Part shown: one piece after another, positions 8,349 through 16,130 of the stretch | How the letters are laid out: every line of letters begins with the position of its first letter | How positions within the stretch are numbered: the stretch's first letter is position 1 | Assembly: GCF_001865675.1 (NCBI RefSeq) | Contig: NZ_CP011319.1 | Location: 3,534,001 to 3,598,000, forward strand | Source: Janthinobacterium sp. 1_2014MBL_MicDiv | GTDB lineage: Bacteria; Pseudomonadota; Gammaproteobacteria; Burkholderiales; Burkholderiaceae_D | DNA length: 64,000 nt | Reading direction: 5' to 3' | The notes under the pieces: model-generated | Told to the model about the DNA's origin: nothing | Seen by the model: the letters and a program-made list of their open reading frames with translations, nothing else | The model's database searches: none | Program-made: the position numbers and the translations under genes

Positions 8349-9185
8349 TCAGGCGGCAAAAGCGACGGGCGCGATCGCCCCTTTTGCCTGTGCCAGCGCC
8401 GTCAGGGGCTTGTCCAGCAAATAGCCCTGGGCCACGATGGGCAAGCCCGTAGCCGCGGCGATGCGCTGCAGCGCGGCCAGCGCGGCCGGCGTATCGAGGC
8501 GCTTGAAGACGACGCGTATCTTGGCCGCATGGCAGAGGGTGACGAAACTGGCGGCCGCGTCCTCGTCGCTGAGGTTGCCCGCGTCGAGCTTGAAGGCGTG
8601 CGGATGCAGGCGCTCCAGCATGCCCGTGGCCTCGTGCACGCTGGCCACGTTGATGGCCAGGCGGAAACCGTTGCGGCGGTAGTTGTCGGCCACGTAATTG
8701 AGCAGCCAGCCCTGGTTCGGCGTAACGGCCGGCAATTGCAGCACGATGCGCTCGATCGGCAAGCCCAGCGCGTCGAGGATGCGCTGGAAGGCGTGGCCAT
8801 GGTTGCTGCTGACGGCGCTCAGCAGGCGGTCATGCACGTTCAGGTACAGGTCCGACTGTTCCGCTTCCGGCTGGCGGAAGAAATTGATGGCGTGCAGCAT
8901 GCGGCACAGGCGGTCCAGCTCCACGGATTCATCGTCGCTGGCCGCGTGGTCGAGCAAACGCCACAGCGACAGGCCCTCATCGGCCCTGGAGACGCTGCGC
9001 GCCAGGCCTTCGAAGGCCACCAGCTTGCCGCTTTCCAGTTCGCGCAGCGGCTGGAAGGCGCTCGTCATGGTGCAATTGAAGAAGCGCCCCAGCGCCCTGC
9101 CCTCGTCATCGAGCCAGACGCTGGTGCCGGCCTGGGTTTGGTGCGACAGGCGGGCCAGGTAGTTTTTCAGGACGGGAAACGGCAT
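8349..9185 (-). CDS. Degenerate EAL-domain protein, probably not a phosphodiesterase
   Basis: This 278-residue protein has the EAL fold from end to end but has lost catalytic residues. The EAL motif reads EGL (FEGLARS). The glutamate of strand 3 is Gln (VLQLPAV). The DDFG motif is absent (INVASV). The AEGVE segment reads VAQGYLL. An asparagine (LYLNVHDRLL) and a lysine (FKLDAGNL) at metal and substrate positions remain. It may bind c-di-GMP or a protein partner without cleaving it, like other degenerate EAL adaptors such as YdiV. That role is inference. The start at 9185 is fixed by AAGGAG six bases upstream; ATG 9200 lies outside this site. Confidence 0.88.
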   Translation of the reverse strand: MPFPVLKNYLARLSHQTQAGTSVWLDDEGRALGRFFNCTMTSAFQPLRELESGKLVAFEGLARSVSRADEGLSLWRLLDHAASDDESVELDRLCRMLHAINFFRQPEAEQSDLYLNVHDRLLSAVSSNHGHAFQRILDALGLPIERIVLQLPAVTPNQGWLLNYVADNYRRNGFRLAINVASVHEATGMLERLHPHAFKLDAGNLSDEDAAASFVTLCHAAKIRVVFKRLDTPAALAALQRIAAATGLPIVAQGYLLDKPLTALAQAKGAIAPVAFAA

Positions 9186-9420
9186 GGAGGGCTCCTTCAT
9201 CGGGCTGCACCAAAGCCCCTTATGGGGACGGCGGTGCCAAAGTGTGCAGACTAAGGCAAGGCGAATCGCAGGAGAACGAATGGTTTCGCCGTTTGATATG
9301 CGCCCAGCGCATAAGGAGAAGACAACGGCCGGCGCATAACGATAGTCAGAAACATTCCTTCCCGCCCCCTGGTGCAGGCTTTACTGTTGCCGTGTACCGA
9401 TATCATCAGGAAGGGCCGCC

Positions 9421-10233
9421 ATGTGCCAGTTACTCGCTATGAACAGCAGCAAGCCCGCCGCGCTGGGTTTTTCATTCGCCGGCTTCGCCGAACGGGGCGG
9501 ACGCACGGACGAGCACCGCGACGGCTGGGGCATCGCCTATCATTCCAGTAGCGGCTGCACCCTGCTGACGGATCACCTGGCCGCCATCGATTCGCCGCTG
9601 GCGGCCACGGTGCAGCAGCATCCCGTCAAGGCGAAGAACATCGTCGCGCACATCCGCAAGGCCACGCAGGGCCGCATCGCGCCGGAAAACACGCACCCGT
9701 TCGCCCGCGAGCTGTGGGGCAAGACCTGGTCCTTCGCCCATAACGGCGACTTGAAGACGTGGGCCGCGCCCGCCAATGCGCATTACCGCGCCAGCGGCGA
9801 CACGGACAGCGAACAGGCGTTCTGCCACTTGCTGGCCAGCCTGCGCGCGCGCTTTCCCGGCGGCGAACCGGCACGCGGCCTCCTGCGCGCCGCCATCGCC
9901 GAGGTCGCCACAGAGATCGCCGCGCATGGCAGCTTCAATTTCATCCTCTCCGATGGCGAGGTGCTCTTCGCCCACTGCTCCACGCATCTGCACTACGTGA
10001 TCCGCGAATACCCATTTTCCGTGGCGCAACTGATCGACTGCGAGCGCAGCATCGACTTTCGCCAGCACAACCACCTCGACGACCGCATCGCCGTCATCGC
10101 CACGCATCCGCTGACGGAAAACGAGGACTGGGTGGCGTTCGCGCCCGGCGAATTGAAACTGTTTGCCGGCGGCACCCTGCTGCAGGCGAGCGAGACGGCA
10201 CCGCAAGGCGTGTATATCCAGATCAGTTACTGA
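9421..10233 (+). CDS. Class II glutamine amidotransferase (YafJ-like)
   Basis: This 270-residue protein starts MCQLLAMNS, so removal of Met exposes Cys2, the N-terminal nucleophile of class II (Ntn) glutamine amidotransferases. Further motifs are DGWGIAYH, the HIRKATQG segment that shapes the active site, THPF and FAHNGDL, all typical of the YafJ group. The domain would release ammonia from glutamine or a gamma-glutamyl compound. No synthetase domain is attached, so the acceptor reaction is unknown. AGGAAG lies about ten bases before the start. The gene is convergent with the GNAT gene and stands alone. Confidence 0.9.
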   Translation: MCQLLAMNSSKPAALGFSFAGFAERGGRTDEHRDGWGIAYHSSSGCTLLTDHLAAIDSPLAATVQQHPVKAKNIVAHIRKATQGRIAPENTHPFARELWGKTWSFAHNGDLKTWAAPANAHYRASGDTDSEQAFCHLLASLRARFPGGEPARGLLRAAIAEVATEIAAHGSFNFILSDGEVLFAHCSTHLHYVIREYPFSVAQLIDCERSIDFRQHNHLDDRIAVIATHPLTENEDWVAFAPGELKLFAGGTLLQASETAPQGVYIQISY

Positions 10234-10262
10234 AGGGAAATTGTGAGGGAGATGCTCAAACG

Positions 10263-10293
10263 GAGGAAAAGGCCCGCCGCCGGATGGGCGGGC
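10263..10293 (-). terminator. Rho-independent terminator of the GNAT gene
   Basis: Read on the minus strand, a seven-base-pair GC stem (arms 10287-10293 and 10272-10278, eight-base loop) is followed by a short T run. It lies about 15 bp after the GNAT stop codon. The T run is only four bases, so efficiency may be moderate. Confidence 0.5.
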
Positions 10294-10308
10294 TGAGGGG
10301 AATAGCCG

Positions 10309-10839
10309 TCAGGCCGAGTTGCAGTTGCAAAAGCGCTTGCGCTTGGGATCGCCGCTGGCCAGGCCGGCCGGGTCGATCTGTTTCCAGCAAAAAATGGTTT
10401 CCACGCCATACGGCGAGCGCACATTGCCCGCCTCGACATAGCCCTGCTTGACGAAAAAGGCCTGGCTGCTGGCCGTGCTGTGCAGCTGCAGGGCCTTGAT
10501 GCCCCACTCCCGGGCCTGCTCTTCCAGGCGTTCCACGAGGGCCTTGCCCGCGCCCCGGCCTTGCGCCTCGGGCAGCAGGTAGCACAGGGCCAGCTTGCCG
10601 GCACGCGTCAGCAGGCCGACGCCGACGACGGCGCCCCGGTCGACGGCGACCAGCGAAAAATTGGTGGGCGAGGCAAACCAGCACGCCACCATCTGCGGTG
10701 TTTTATTGCCCAGCCAGGCTTCCAGGATGGCCGGATCATCGCGATGATCGAGGCTGCAGCATTCGACGATCGAGCGTCGTAATACATTGCACGCTTCGAA
10801 TGCGTCAGTCGATGTTGCAATACGAATTTCAAGACTCAT
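10309..10839 (-). CDS. GNAT-family N-acetyltransferase
   Basis: This 176-residue protein has the GNAT acyl-CoA fold. The central beta strand and the CoA pyrophosphate loop appear as LCYLLPEAQGRGAGKALVERL, with the Q/R-x-x-G-x-G/A signature QGRGAGKA, followed by the ALQLHSTASSQAFFVKQGY segment common to the family. The N-terminus (IRIATSTDAFEACNVLRRSI) fits a substrate-binding helix pair. The last 15 residues are basic and Cys-rich (KRKRFCNCN) and unusual. Substrate unknown. It faces a long intergenic region shared with the sulfate-binding protein gene. Confidence 0.88.
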   Translation of the reverse strand: MSLEIRIATSTDAFEACNVLRRSIVECCSLDHRDDPAILEAWLGNKTPQMVACWFASPTNFSLVAVDRGAVVGVGLLTRAGKLALCYLLPEAQGRGAGKALVERLEEQAREWGIKALQLHSTASSQAFFVKQGYVEAGNVRSPYGVETIFCWKQIDPAGLASGDPKRKRFCNCNSA

Positions 10840-11187
10840 GTACGCTCACAAAATATTCCAGTTGCCGATACAGGCGGTTTTCACCCTGTAGCGCGCAATT
10901 CGACTATACACCAAGCGGCGCTTTCGGGTTTTTTCGCGCCACGCCACGGGTCGGTTTTACCCATGGCATGGCGTTGCAGATCAGCGCCCATCCCCGTAGA
11001 TGAATACACCCCCTGCCGGGATAAACTCTAGGCCCTGCCACGCATCTTGCCCACGAATGTTTCCAAAAAACGATATCTGTTTTTTAGAGGAAACGGGAAT
11101 CGGATCTAAGCATATTACGAAAAATTCGTTTCTTTTCCGGCCGGAATTTTAGACTATGTCTATCTATTCTCACAACAAGAGTTCAAC
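10840..11187. promoter_or_regulatory. Divergent intergenic region with palindromes before the sulfate-binding protein gene
   Basis: This 348-bp gap between the GNAT and sulfate-binding protein genes has no convincing gene. The half nearest the sulfate-binding gene is AT-rich and carries four dyads. One has arms AAAAAAC and GTTTTTT around GATATC (11065-11085). Others are ACGAA/TTCGT (11117-11129), a perfect 12-bp palindrome TTCCGGCCGGAA (11135-11146) and AGAC/GTCT (11151-11161). Sulfate uptake genes are commonly activated by CysB, which binds upstream AT-rich DNA, so these are candidate operators. No site matches a CysB consensus I can state with certainty. Confidence 0.4.
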
Positions 11188-12243
11188 ATGACCCATACCA
11201 ACGCCGTATCGACGACCGTATCGACGCTCAGCCAACGCTCGCGCCGCTGGTTCCTGGCCAGCGCCCTGGCCGCCTCCGCTGCCGCCATGAGCCTGCCGAT
11301 GTCCGCCAGCGCGGCCGAACCGGTGGTCTTGCTGAATGTCTCGTATGACGTCATGCGCGAACTGTTCAAGGACGTGAATCCCGCATTTATTGCTGAATGG
11401 CAAAAGAAAACGGGCGAAACCATCACCATCAAGCAATCGCACGGCGGCTCCAGCAAGCAGGCGCGCTCCGTCGCCGATGGCCTGGAAGCGTCCGTCGTGA
11501 CCATGAACCAGGCCAACGACATCGATCTGCTGGCCGACCGCGGCCTCGTGGTGGCCGATTGGGCAAAAAAATTCCCGAATAACGCGGCACCGTTCTATTC
11601 GACCATGGTGTACCTGGTGCGCAAAGGCAACCCGAAACAGATCAAGGATTGGGACGACCTGGCCAAGCCCGGCATCAAGGTCATCGTGCCCAACCCGAAA
11701 ACTTCGGGCAATGGCCGCTACACCTACCTGGCCGCGTGGGGCTATGCCGTGAAAAAAGGCGGCACTGAAGCGCAGGCGCGCGACCTCGTCACCAAGCTGT
11801 TCAAGAACGTGCCCGTGCTCGACGGCGGCGGCCGCGGCGCCACCACCACCTTCACGCAGCGCGAAATCGGCGACGTGCTGGTGACGTTTGAAAATGAAGT
11901 GCAACTGGTGCGCAAGGAATTCGGCGACAACTTCGAAGTCGTGTATCCAAGCATCTCCATCCTGGCCGAGTCGCCGGTGGCCGTCGTCGACAAGGTGGTC
12001 GACCGCCGCGGCATCCGCAAGGAAGCCACGGCCTACCTGCAATACCTGTACTCGGAACCGGGCCAGGAATGGGCCGCGAAGCACTTCCTGCGCCCGCGTT
12101 CGGCCGCGGTCGCGAAGAAATACGCGGCCAGCTTCAAGCCGATCACCCTGTTCACGGTCGATGACGTATTTGGCGGCTGGAAACAAGCGCAAAAGAAACA
12201 CTTTGACGATGGCGGCGAATTCGACAAGATTTATCAGAAGTAA
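11188..12243 (+). CDS. Periplasmic sulfate/thiosulfate-binding protein of an ABC importer
   Basis: This 351-residue protein is a Sbp/CysP-family solute-binding protein. It has an export signal in the first 43 residues (ending ASAAEP) and family stretches LLNVSYDVMRELF, SHGGSSKQARSVADGL (sulfate-binding loop), NPKTSGNGRYTYLAAWGY and a C-terminal LFTVDDVFGGW. It would capture sulfate or thiosulfate for CysTWA in the inner membrane, but no permease or ATPase gene follows. It is monocistronic and ends in a strong terminator. The signal region contains SRRWFL, a twin-arginine-like motif that is odd for a family usually exported by Sec. AAGAG lies nine bases before the start. Confidence 0.92.
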   Translation: MTHTNAVSTTVSTLSQRSRRWFLASALAASAAAMSLPMSASAAEPVVLLNVSYDVMRELFKDVNPAFIAEWQKKTGETITIKQSHGGSSKQARSVADGLEASVVTMNQANDIDLLADRGLVVADWAKKFPNNAAPFYSTMVYLVRKGNPKQIKDWDDLAKPGIKVIVPNPKTSGNGRYTYLAAWGYAVKKGGTEAQARDLVTKLFKNVPVLDGGGRGATTTFTQREIGDVLVTFENEVQLVRKEFGDNFEVVYPSISILAESPVAVVDKVVDRRGIRKEATAYLQYLYSEPGQEWAAKHFLRPRSAAVAKKYAASFKPITLFTVDDVFGGWKQAQKKHFDDGGEFDKIYQK

Positions 12244-12257
12244 GTTTGCGCTACAAC

Positions 12258-12287
12258 AAAAAAACCGGGACATGTCCCGGTTTTTTT
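12258..12287. terminator. Strong bidirectional rho-independent terminator
   Basis: A perfect palindrome with arms CCGGGA and TCCCGG and loop CATG is flanked by seven A before and seven T after. It lies 15 bp past the sulfate-binding gene and 15 bp past the convergent exported-protein gene, so it can end both transcripts. Confidence 0.92.
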
Positions 12288-12302
12288 ATTGCCGCCACGC
12301 CG

Positions 12303-12788
12303 TCACTGTTTCTTCAGCAGCAGCTTAAATTGCGGCAGCCAGCGCTCGCCCGACTGGATTTCGCTATGCGCCTCGTAGGCGTCGCCCGACGGCGTCCAGC
12401 GCACGCGGTACGTCAGGACCTTGCCGCCGGCGCCCACGTACTGCGTGGCGGGAAAGTCGAGGCCACCATCGGCCGGCAGCATCGTGCCACGGCTGTAGCC
12501 GCCGCTGTTTTCCACGTACAGGAAGGCCACCTGGTTCGCCGCCGCGTCGTGGTAATACGTGGTTTCGCCCACGTAATCGGGCTTGCCGGGGCTGCGCACC
12601 GTATGCACGTCGCGCAGCATCTTGCCGCCATATAGCCACTGGAAACAGTGCTCATCCGTTTGCCTGCCACCAGGGAACTCGCCCTTCCAGCAATGCCCGG
12701 CCAGGAAGGCCATCGGCTGCAGCGCCGCGACGGCTTGCGCCTGCACGGCGGACGAGGATAACAGCAGCAGCGGCAGCAGGATGCGCAT
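12303..12788 (-). CDS. Exported protein of unknown function
   Basis: This 161-residue protein has a classic Sec signal peptide (MRILLPLLLLSSSAVQAQA). The mature part, with FLAGHCWKGEF, CFQWLYGGKMLRDVHTV, a strand-rich middle and TYRVRWTPSG, looks like a single lipocalin-like or calycin-type beta domain. It resembles short DUF proteins that begin with a LAGxW motif, though I cannot name one safely. There are two cysteines. The 3' end shares the bidirectional terminator with the sulfate-binding gene. Function unknown. Confidence 0.75.
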   Translation of the reverse strand: MRILLPLLLLSSSAVQAQAVAALQPMAFLAGHCWKGEFPGGRQTDEHCFQWLYGGKMLRDVHTVRSPGKPDYVGETTYYHDAAANQVAFLYVENSGGYSRGTMLPADGGLDFPATQYVGAGGKVLTYRVRWTPSGDAYEAHSEIQSGERWLPQFKLLLKKQ

Positions 12789-12961
12789 GGTGGAACTCCC
12801 GTTGGTAAGCGTCCAGTATAGGCGAATAATATGCTTGCGTCAGCGCTGACGCACGCTTTGCGCATAACGATATGCGCATCGATTCGTGGTCAAAACGGCG
12901 CGCGGGCCGTACTCTGGCCATGTCGCGCCGCACGGCGTATTACGGGAATAAAGGAAACATC

Positions 12962-13180
12962 ATGGCTATCTCGGAAGTGAATGTACGCAACCAGTTTCGC
13001 GGCAAGATCAAGGAAATCATCTTCGGCCCCGTGGTGTCCGAGGTGGACGTGGAAACGCCGCACGGCATCGTCACCTCGGTGATCACCTCGCGCTCGATCA
13101 AGGACCTGGACCTGAAAGTGGGCAGCGAAGTCATCGCGCTCGTGAAATCGACGGAAGTGTCGATCGCCAAGATCCAGTAA
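12962..13180 (+). CDS. Mop/TOBE-domain molybdate-binding protein
   Basis: This 72-residue protein consists of one TOBE/Mop domain, seen in NQFRGKIKEIIFGPVVSEVD, IVTSVITSRSIKDLDLKVG and the C-terminal ALVKSTEVSIAKI. Stand-alone Mop proteins (molbindins) form hexamers that bind and store molybdate or tungstate in the cytoplasm. The length of about 70 residues is normal. The start at 12962 has AAAGGAA just upstream. The open frame reaches back to 12872, but that part lacks similarity. No mod transporter genes are adjacent. Confidence 0.9.
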   Translation: MAISEVNVRNQFRGKIKEIIFGPVVSEVDVETPHGIVTSVITSRSIKDLDLKVGSEVIALVKSTEVSIAKIQ

Positions 13181-13199
13181 GCGCCGTCTCCCCCATGCG

Positions 13200-13236
13200 C
13201 CGCGCCCCGCCATCCTGGCGGCGGCGCGGTTTTTTT
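13200..13236 (+). terminator. Rho-independent terminator of the Mop gene
   Basis: A long GC stem (left arm 13200-13212, right arm 13216-13229 with one bulged base, three-base loop) is followed by seven T at 13230-13236. It lies 20 bp after the Mop stop codon. It ends four bases before the stop of the convergent DsrE gene. Confidence 0.88.
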
Positions 13237-13239
13237 GTC

Positions 13240-13677
13240 TTACGGCTTGATATACACATACCCTTCCTGCGCCTGCAGGCGGGTCACCTCGGCCACGCCC
13301 GACGGCACGATGACGGCTTCGGGCAAGACGCGCTGGCGGTCGATCTTGCGGCCTTCGAGCGTGTTATTGCAGACACGAAATCCCACGCCGCGCCGCGCCA
13401 GCTCGCGCACCGCGACGTCGTACGGCGTCCCATCCTTGGCGATGGCGCCATCGAGCAGGAAGTCGATGCCGGCGCCATGCGCGACGAGCACGATGGTGGC
13501 CTGCGGGCTGGCGTCCAGGTGATTGCGGATATTCCTCAGCGCAGCCGTGGCATTGCTGGCGTCATTGACGTGATAGACGACTTTTTCCGCCTTGGCTTCT
13601 GCCTGCGCCGCGCTGGCGGCAGTGCAGGAAAACAGGGCGAGGAGGACGGCGGCGAAGCAGCGGCGAAACATGTTCAT
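13240..13677 (-). CDS. Exported DsrE/DsrF-like protein
   Basis: This 145-residue protein has a signal peptide (about residues 1-24, ending TAASAAQA) and a DsrE-like alpha/beta domain: KVVYHVNDASNATAALRNI, IVLVAHGAGIDFLLDG and ELARRGVGFRVCNNTLEGR. The single mature cysteine (in FRVCNNT) sits where the family often carries its active-site thiol. Cytoplasmic DsrE proteins relay sulfur, but exported single-gene versions like this one have no settled role. No other sulfur-relay gene is nearby. ATG 13671 is an alternative start. The C-terminus (EGYVYIKP) is typical of this exported subgroup as I know it. Confidence 0.85.
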   Translation of the reverse strand: MNMFRRCFAAVLLALFSCTAASAAQAEAKAEKVVYHVNDASNATAALRNIRNHLDASPQATIVLVAHGAGIDFLLDGAIAKDGTPYDVAVRELARRGVGFRVCNNTLEGRKIDRQRVLPEAVIVPSGVAEVTRLQAQEGYVYIKP

Positions 13678-13719
13678 GGGATTCCCATTCAGTGGCAGAT
13701 TAAAAACATTGCCATCATA

Positions 13720-14469
13720 TCAATCCCTGAACAAATACGTAAAGGTCCGGCTGACGGGCAGTTTTTCCGTGCTGCCCCGCAGCAGCACCTGCATGCGCTC
13801 GGCGTCGATGCGTTCGGCCGCCGCGATGGCGCTGACATTGACCATGGTGCCGCGGTGGATTTGCCAGAATTGCTCAGGATCAAGCCCGCCCAGTAAATCC
13901 TTCAGCGGCGTGCGCACCAGCGCTTCCGCGCCGGCCAGCACGACGCGCGTGTACTTGGTGTCGGCCTGGAAGAACAGCACGTCATTGACGTCGATCAAGC
14001 GGATCTGCTTGCCCACGCTGGCCTTGATCCATTTCAGTTTTTCGCGCGGCGGCGCCGGCAGCGCCGCGCGCAGCGAGTGCAGCAGGCTGGCCATGTCGGC
14101 CGGCTGCGCATCGAGCTTGCCGCGCAGGCGGGACAGCGCGCGCGCCAGCCGCTCGCCCTGCACCGGTTTCAGCAGGTAATCGACGGCGCCCGCGTCGAAC
14201 GCGTCGACGGCATACTGGTCATACGCGGTGACAAACACCACGTGCGCGCGCGTGCCGATGCGCTCGGCCACTTCCAGGCCCGACAGGCCGGGCATGCGGA
14301 TGTCGAGGAACACCACCTGCGGTTCATGCTCGAGGAAACCGTCCCAGGCATCGTTGCCGTTTTCCGCCACCTGCACGATGCGCGCCTCGGGCCAGGCCAG
14401 CGCCAGCATGGCTTGCAGGCGCTCGCGCATCAGCGGCTCGTCTTCGGCGATCAGGATGGTGGCGTTCAT
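13720..14469 (-). CDS. LytTR-family response regulator
   Basis: This 249-residue protein has a receiver domain (1-120; acidic pocket Glu9-Asp10, phosphoacceptor Asp56 in FLDIRMPG, Lys in LLKPVQ) and a C-terminal LytTR DNA-binding domain (about 145-247; IRLIDVNDVLFFQAD, QIHRGTMVNVSAI, LPVSRTFTYLF). Proteins of this AlgR/LytR type regulate envelope, alginate or virulence genes. The open frame continues far upstream, but the protein starts at ATG 14469. There it overlaps the kinase stop by four bases (ATGA), so the two are translationally coupled. Partner and order are certain; targets are unknown. Confidence 0.93.
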   Translation of the reverse strand: MNATILIAEDEPLMRERLQAMLALAWPEARIVQVAENGNDAWDGFLEHEPQVVFLDIRMPGLSGLEVAERIGTRAHVVFVTAYDQYAVDAFDAGAVDYLLKPVQGERLARALSRLRGKLDAQPADMASLLHSLRAALPAPPREKLKWIKASVGKQIRLIDVNDVLFFQADTKYTRVVLAGAEALVRTPLKDLLGGLDPEQFWQIHRGTMVNVSAIAAAERIDAERMQVLLRGSTEKLPVSRTFTYLFRD

Positions 14470-15713
14470 GCGGCCATCTCTTTCGTCATGACATTGATCG
14501 GCAACACAATCTCGGCCACCACCCCGCCCTCGGCCCCATCGCGCACCTGCAGGCTGGCGGCGGCCGTGGCCAGCCGCAGCCGGCCGCGCACATTCTCCAG
14601 GCCCAGGCCGCCGCCGGGCACGCCGCCCGCGCCCAGGCCCACGCCCGTATCCCGCACGCGCAGGCGCATGGCGCCATCCGCGTCCAGCACGGCCGAGACG
14701 GCGATCTCGCCGCCGCGCAGCGACGGTTCGATGCCATGCTTGATGGCGTTTTCCACCAGCGTCAGCAAGATCATGCTGGGCACCGGCGTCCGCGCCAGGC
14801 CGGGCGGCAAGTCGAGCCGGAAGGACAGGCGCGCGCCCATGCGCACCTGCATCACTTGCAGGTAGGCTTGCACCACGTCGAATTCCGTTTGCAGCGGCAC
14901 CTGGTCGGCGCGCATCTCGGCCAGGCTGGCGCGCAGGAAGGCGATCAGGTTGGCCGTCAGCGCGGCCGCCTGCGCCGCGCCCTGGGCGCCCTGCTCGGCC
15001 AGCTGCTGCACGGCGCCCAGGGTATTGAACAGGAAATGCGGTTCGATCTGCGCCCGCAGCAGCCGCAGCTGCGATTCGCTCAGTTCGCGCGCCAGGCGGT
15101 CGCGCTCGGCATCCTGCTGCAGCTGCAGGGCCAGCGCCTCGTACTCCCTGTTGCGCCAGACGACGACGATCATGACGGGCACCAGATACACGAGGCCGGA
15201 AACGAGCGCGGCCCAGGCGCCCACGCGCGCGCCGCGCTCGAGCGCCGCGCCGACGGAACTGTTGCCCTCCAGCATAGAGCGCAGGATGCCGATGCCGACG
15301 CCGGCCAGGGCGGGCAAGACCAGCAGCAACAGCGCCTTGAGCTTCTGTTGCGCCAGCTTGCGGTAATTGAACCAGACGCCCAGCACGCCCCACGCCATCG
15401 CCAGGCCGAGGACATTGCTGAGCACCACGGCCTTGGCCCAGCCTACCCTGTCGGGCAGCAGCAGGTGCAGCGCGACGCCAATCAGGCTGAACAGCAGCAC
15501 CAGCCTGGCCGCCGCCAGGTAAAAGCCGGCGCCCCGGTACTTGAGCATGAAGGCATGGAATTGCTGGCGCTCGATCGGCGTCAGGGTAACCAGCCGCAAG
15601 GCCACCCAGCGCCGCCAGCCAGGCGGCAGCTGGGCCGCCGTATCCGGATGCGCGAGTACCCTGAGGGTTTCATCGTCGTAACAGCGATACCATCCAGCAA
15701 ATTTTTTCCACAT
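14466..15713 (-). CDS. LytS/AlgZ-type membrane sensor histidine kinase
   Basis: This 415-residue protein has four predicted membrane helices (about 65-185), a short coiled coil (about 190-215) and a His_kinase (LytS/YehU type) domain. The phosphoacceptor is His226 in IEPHFLFNTLG. The ATP-binding part shows the N box LVENAIKHGIEP, the G1 box DTGVGLG and GGGLGLENVRGRL. The first 60 cytoplasmic residues (YDDETLRVLAHP) are not a known sensor domain. It phosphorylates the LytTR regulator encoded by the overlapping downstream gene. The stimulus is unknown. Confidence 0.92.
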   Translation of the reverse strand: MWKKFAGWYRCYDDETLRVLAHPDTAAQLPPGWRRWVALRLVTLTPIERQQFHAFMLKYRGAGFYLAAARLVLLFSLIGVALHLLLPDRVGWAKAVVLSNVLGLAMAWGVLGVWFNYRKLAQQKLKALLLLVLPALAGVGIGILRSMLEGNSSVGAALERGARVGAWAALVSGLVYLVPVMIVVVWRNREYEALALQLQQDAERDRLARELSESQLRLLRAQIEPHFLFNTLGAVQQLAEQGAQGAAQAAALTANLIAFLRASLAEMRADQVPLQTEFDVVQAYLQVMQVRMGARLSFRLDLPPGLARTPVPSMILLTLVENAIKHGIEPSLRGGEIAVSAVLDADGAMRLRVRDTGVGLGAGGVPGGGLGLENVRGRLRLATAAASLQVRDGAEGGVVAEIVLPINVMTKEMAA

Positions 15714-16130
15714 GCTGCGTTCTCCCAGTCGCGTTAATCAGGCATGAACGCAGTCTACGGCGCGCCGTTTCCAGGGCACAGCGTCGGGCGACGAAACACG
15801 AAGCGGCAGGCATCAACGACGAAGCGCGCGGCGCGCATCGGGGACGTGCCGGCCAATATTGCTGAAATAATACGAAGTTTCCATAACGAAATCAATAATT
15901 GCGTAACAATTTTCACTCCGGCAAGAATAAGCGCTTTTATTTGCCAAATTGGCCGCAACGCCGCCTGTGGCGCGCCTGTACCGTAGACATCGCTTGATCT
16001 TTAATGGTATTGTCTACACTTGGCAAATATTGCCTCCGAGATACATGCCGCGTTCCCTCGCGGCCCTGTCCCGGCTTTGCGCGCAGCGCCCACGGTGGCG
16101 CCCCAAAACTGCTTTCCCACATACGATCCC
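15714..16130. promoter_or_regulatory. Intergenic region with a spaced inverted repeat before the endopeptidase gene
   Basis: This 417-bp gap between the LytS kinase and the D,D-endopeptidase genes holds no convincing gene. Bases 15860-15960 are AT-rich and probably contain the divergent promoters. A seven-base inverted repeat, GTAGACA at 15983-15989 and TGTCTAC at 16011-16017, is separated by 21 bases. It could form an operator pair or a leader hairpin. An open frame from 16020 leads into the endopeptidase gene but lacks a ribosome site and signal peptide. Confidence 0.35.

Noticed and set aside
16020..16130. N-terminal extension of the D,D-endopeptidase
   Set aside because: It would bury the signal peptide behind 37 unconserved residues.
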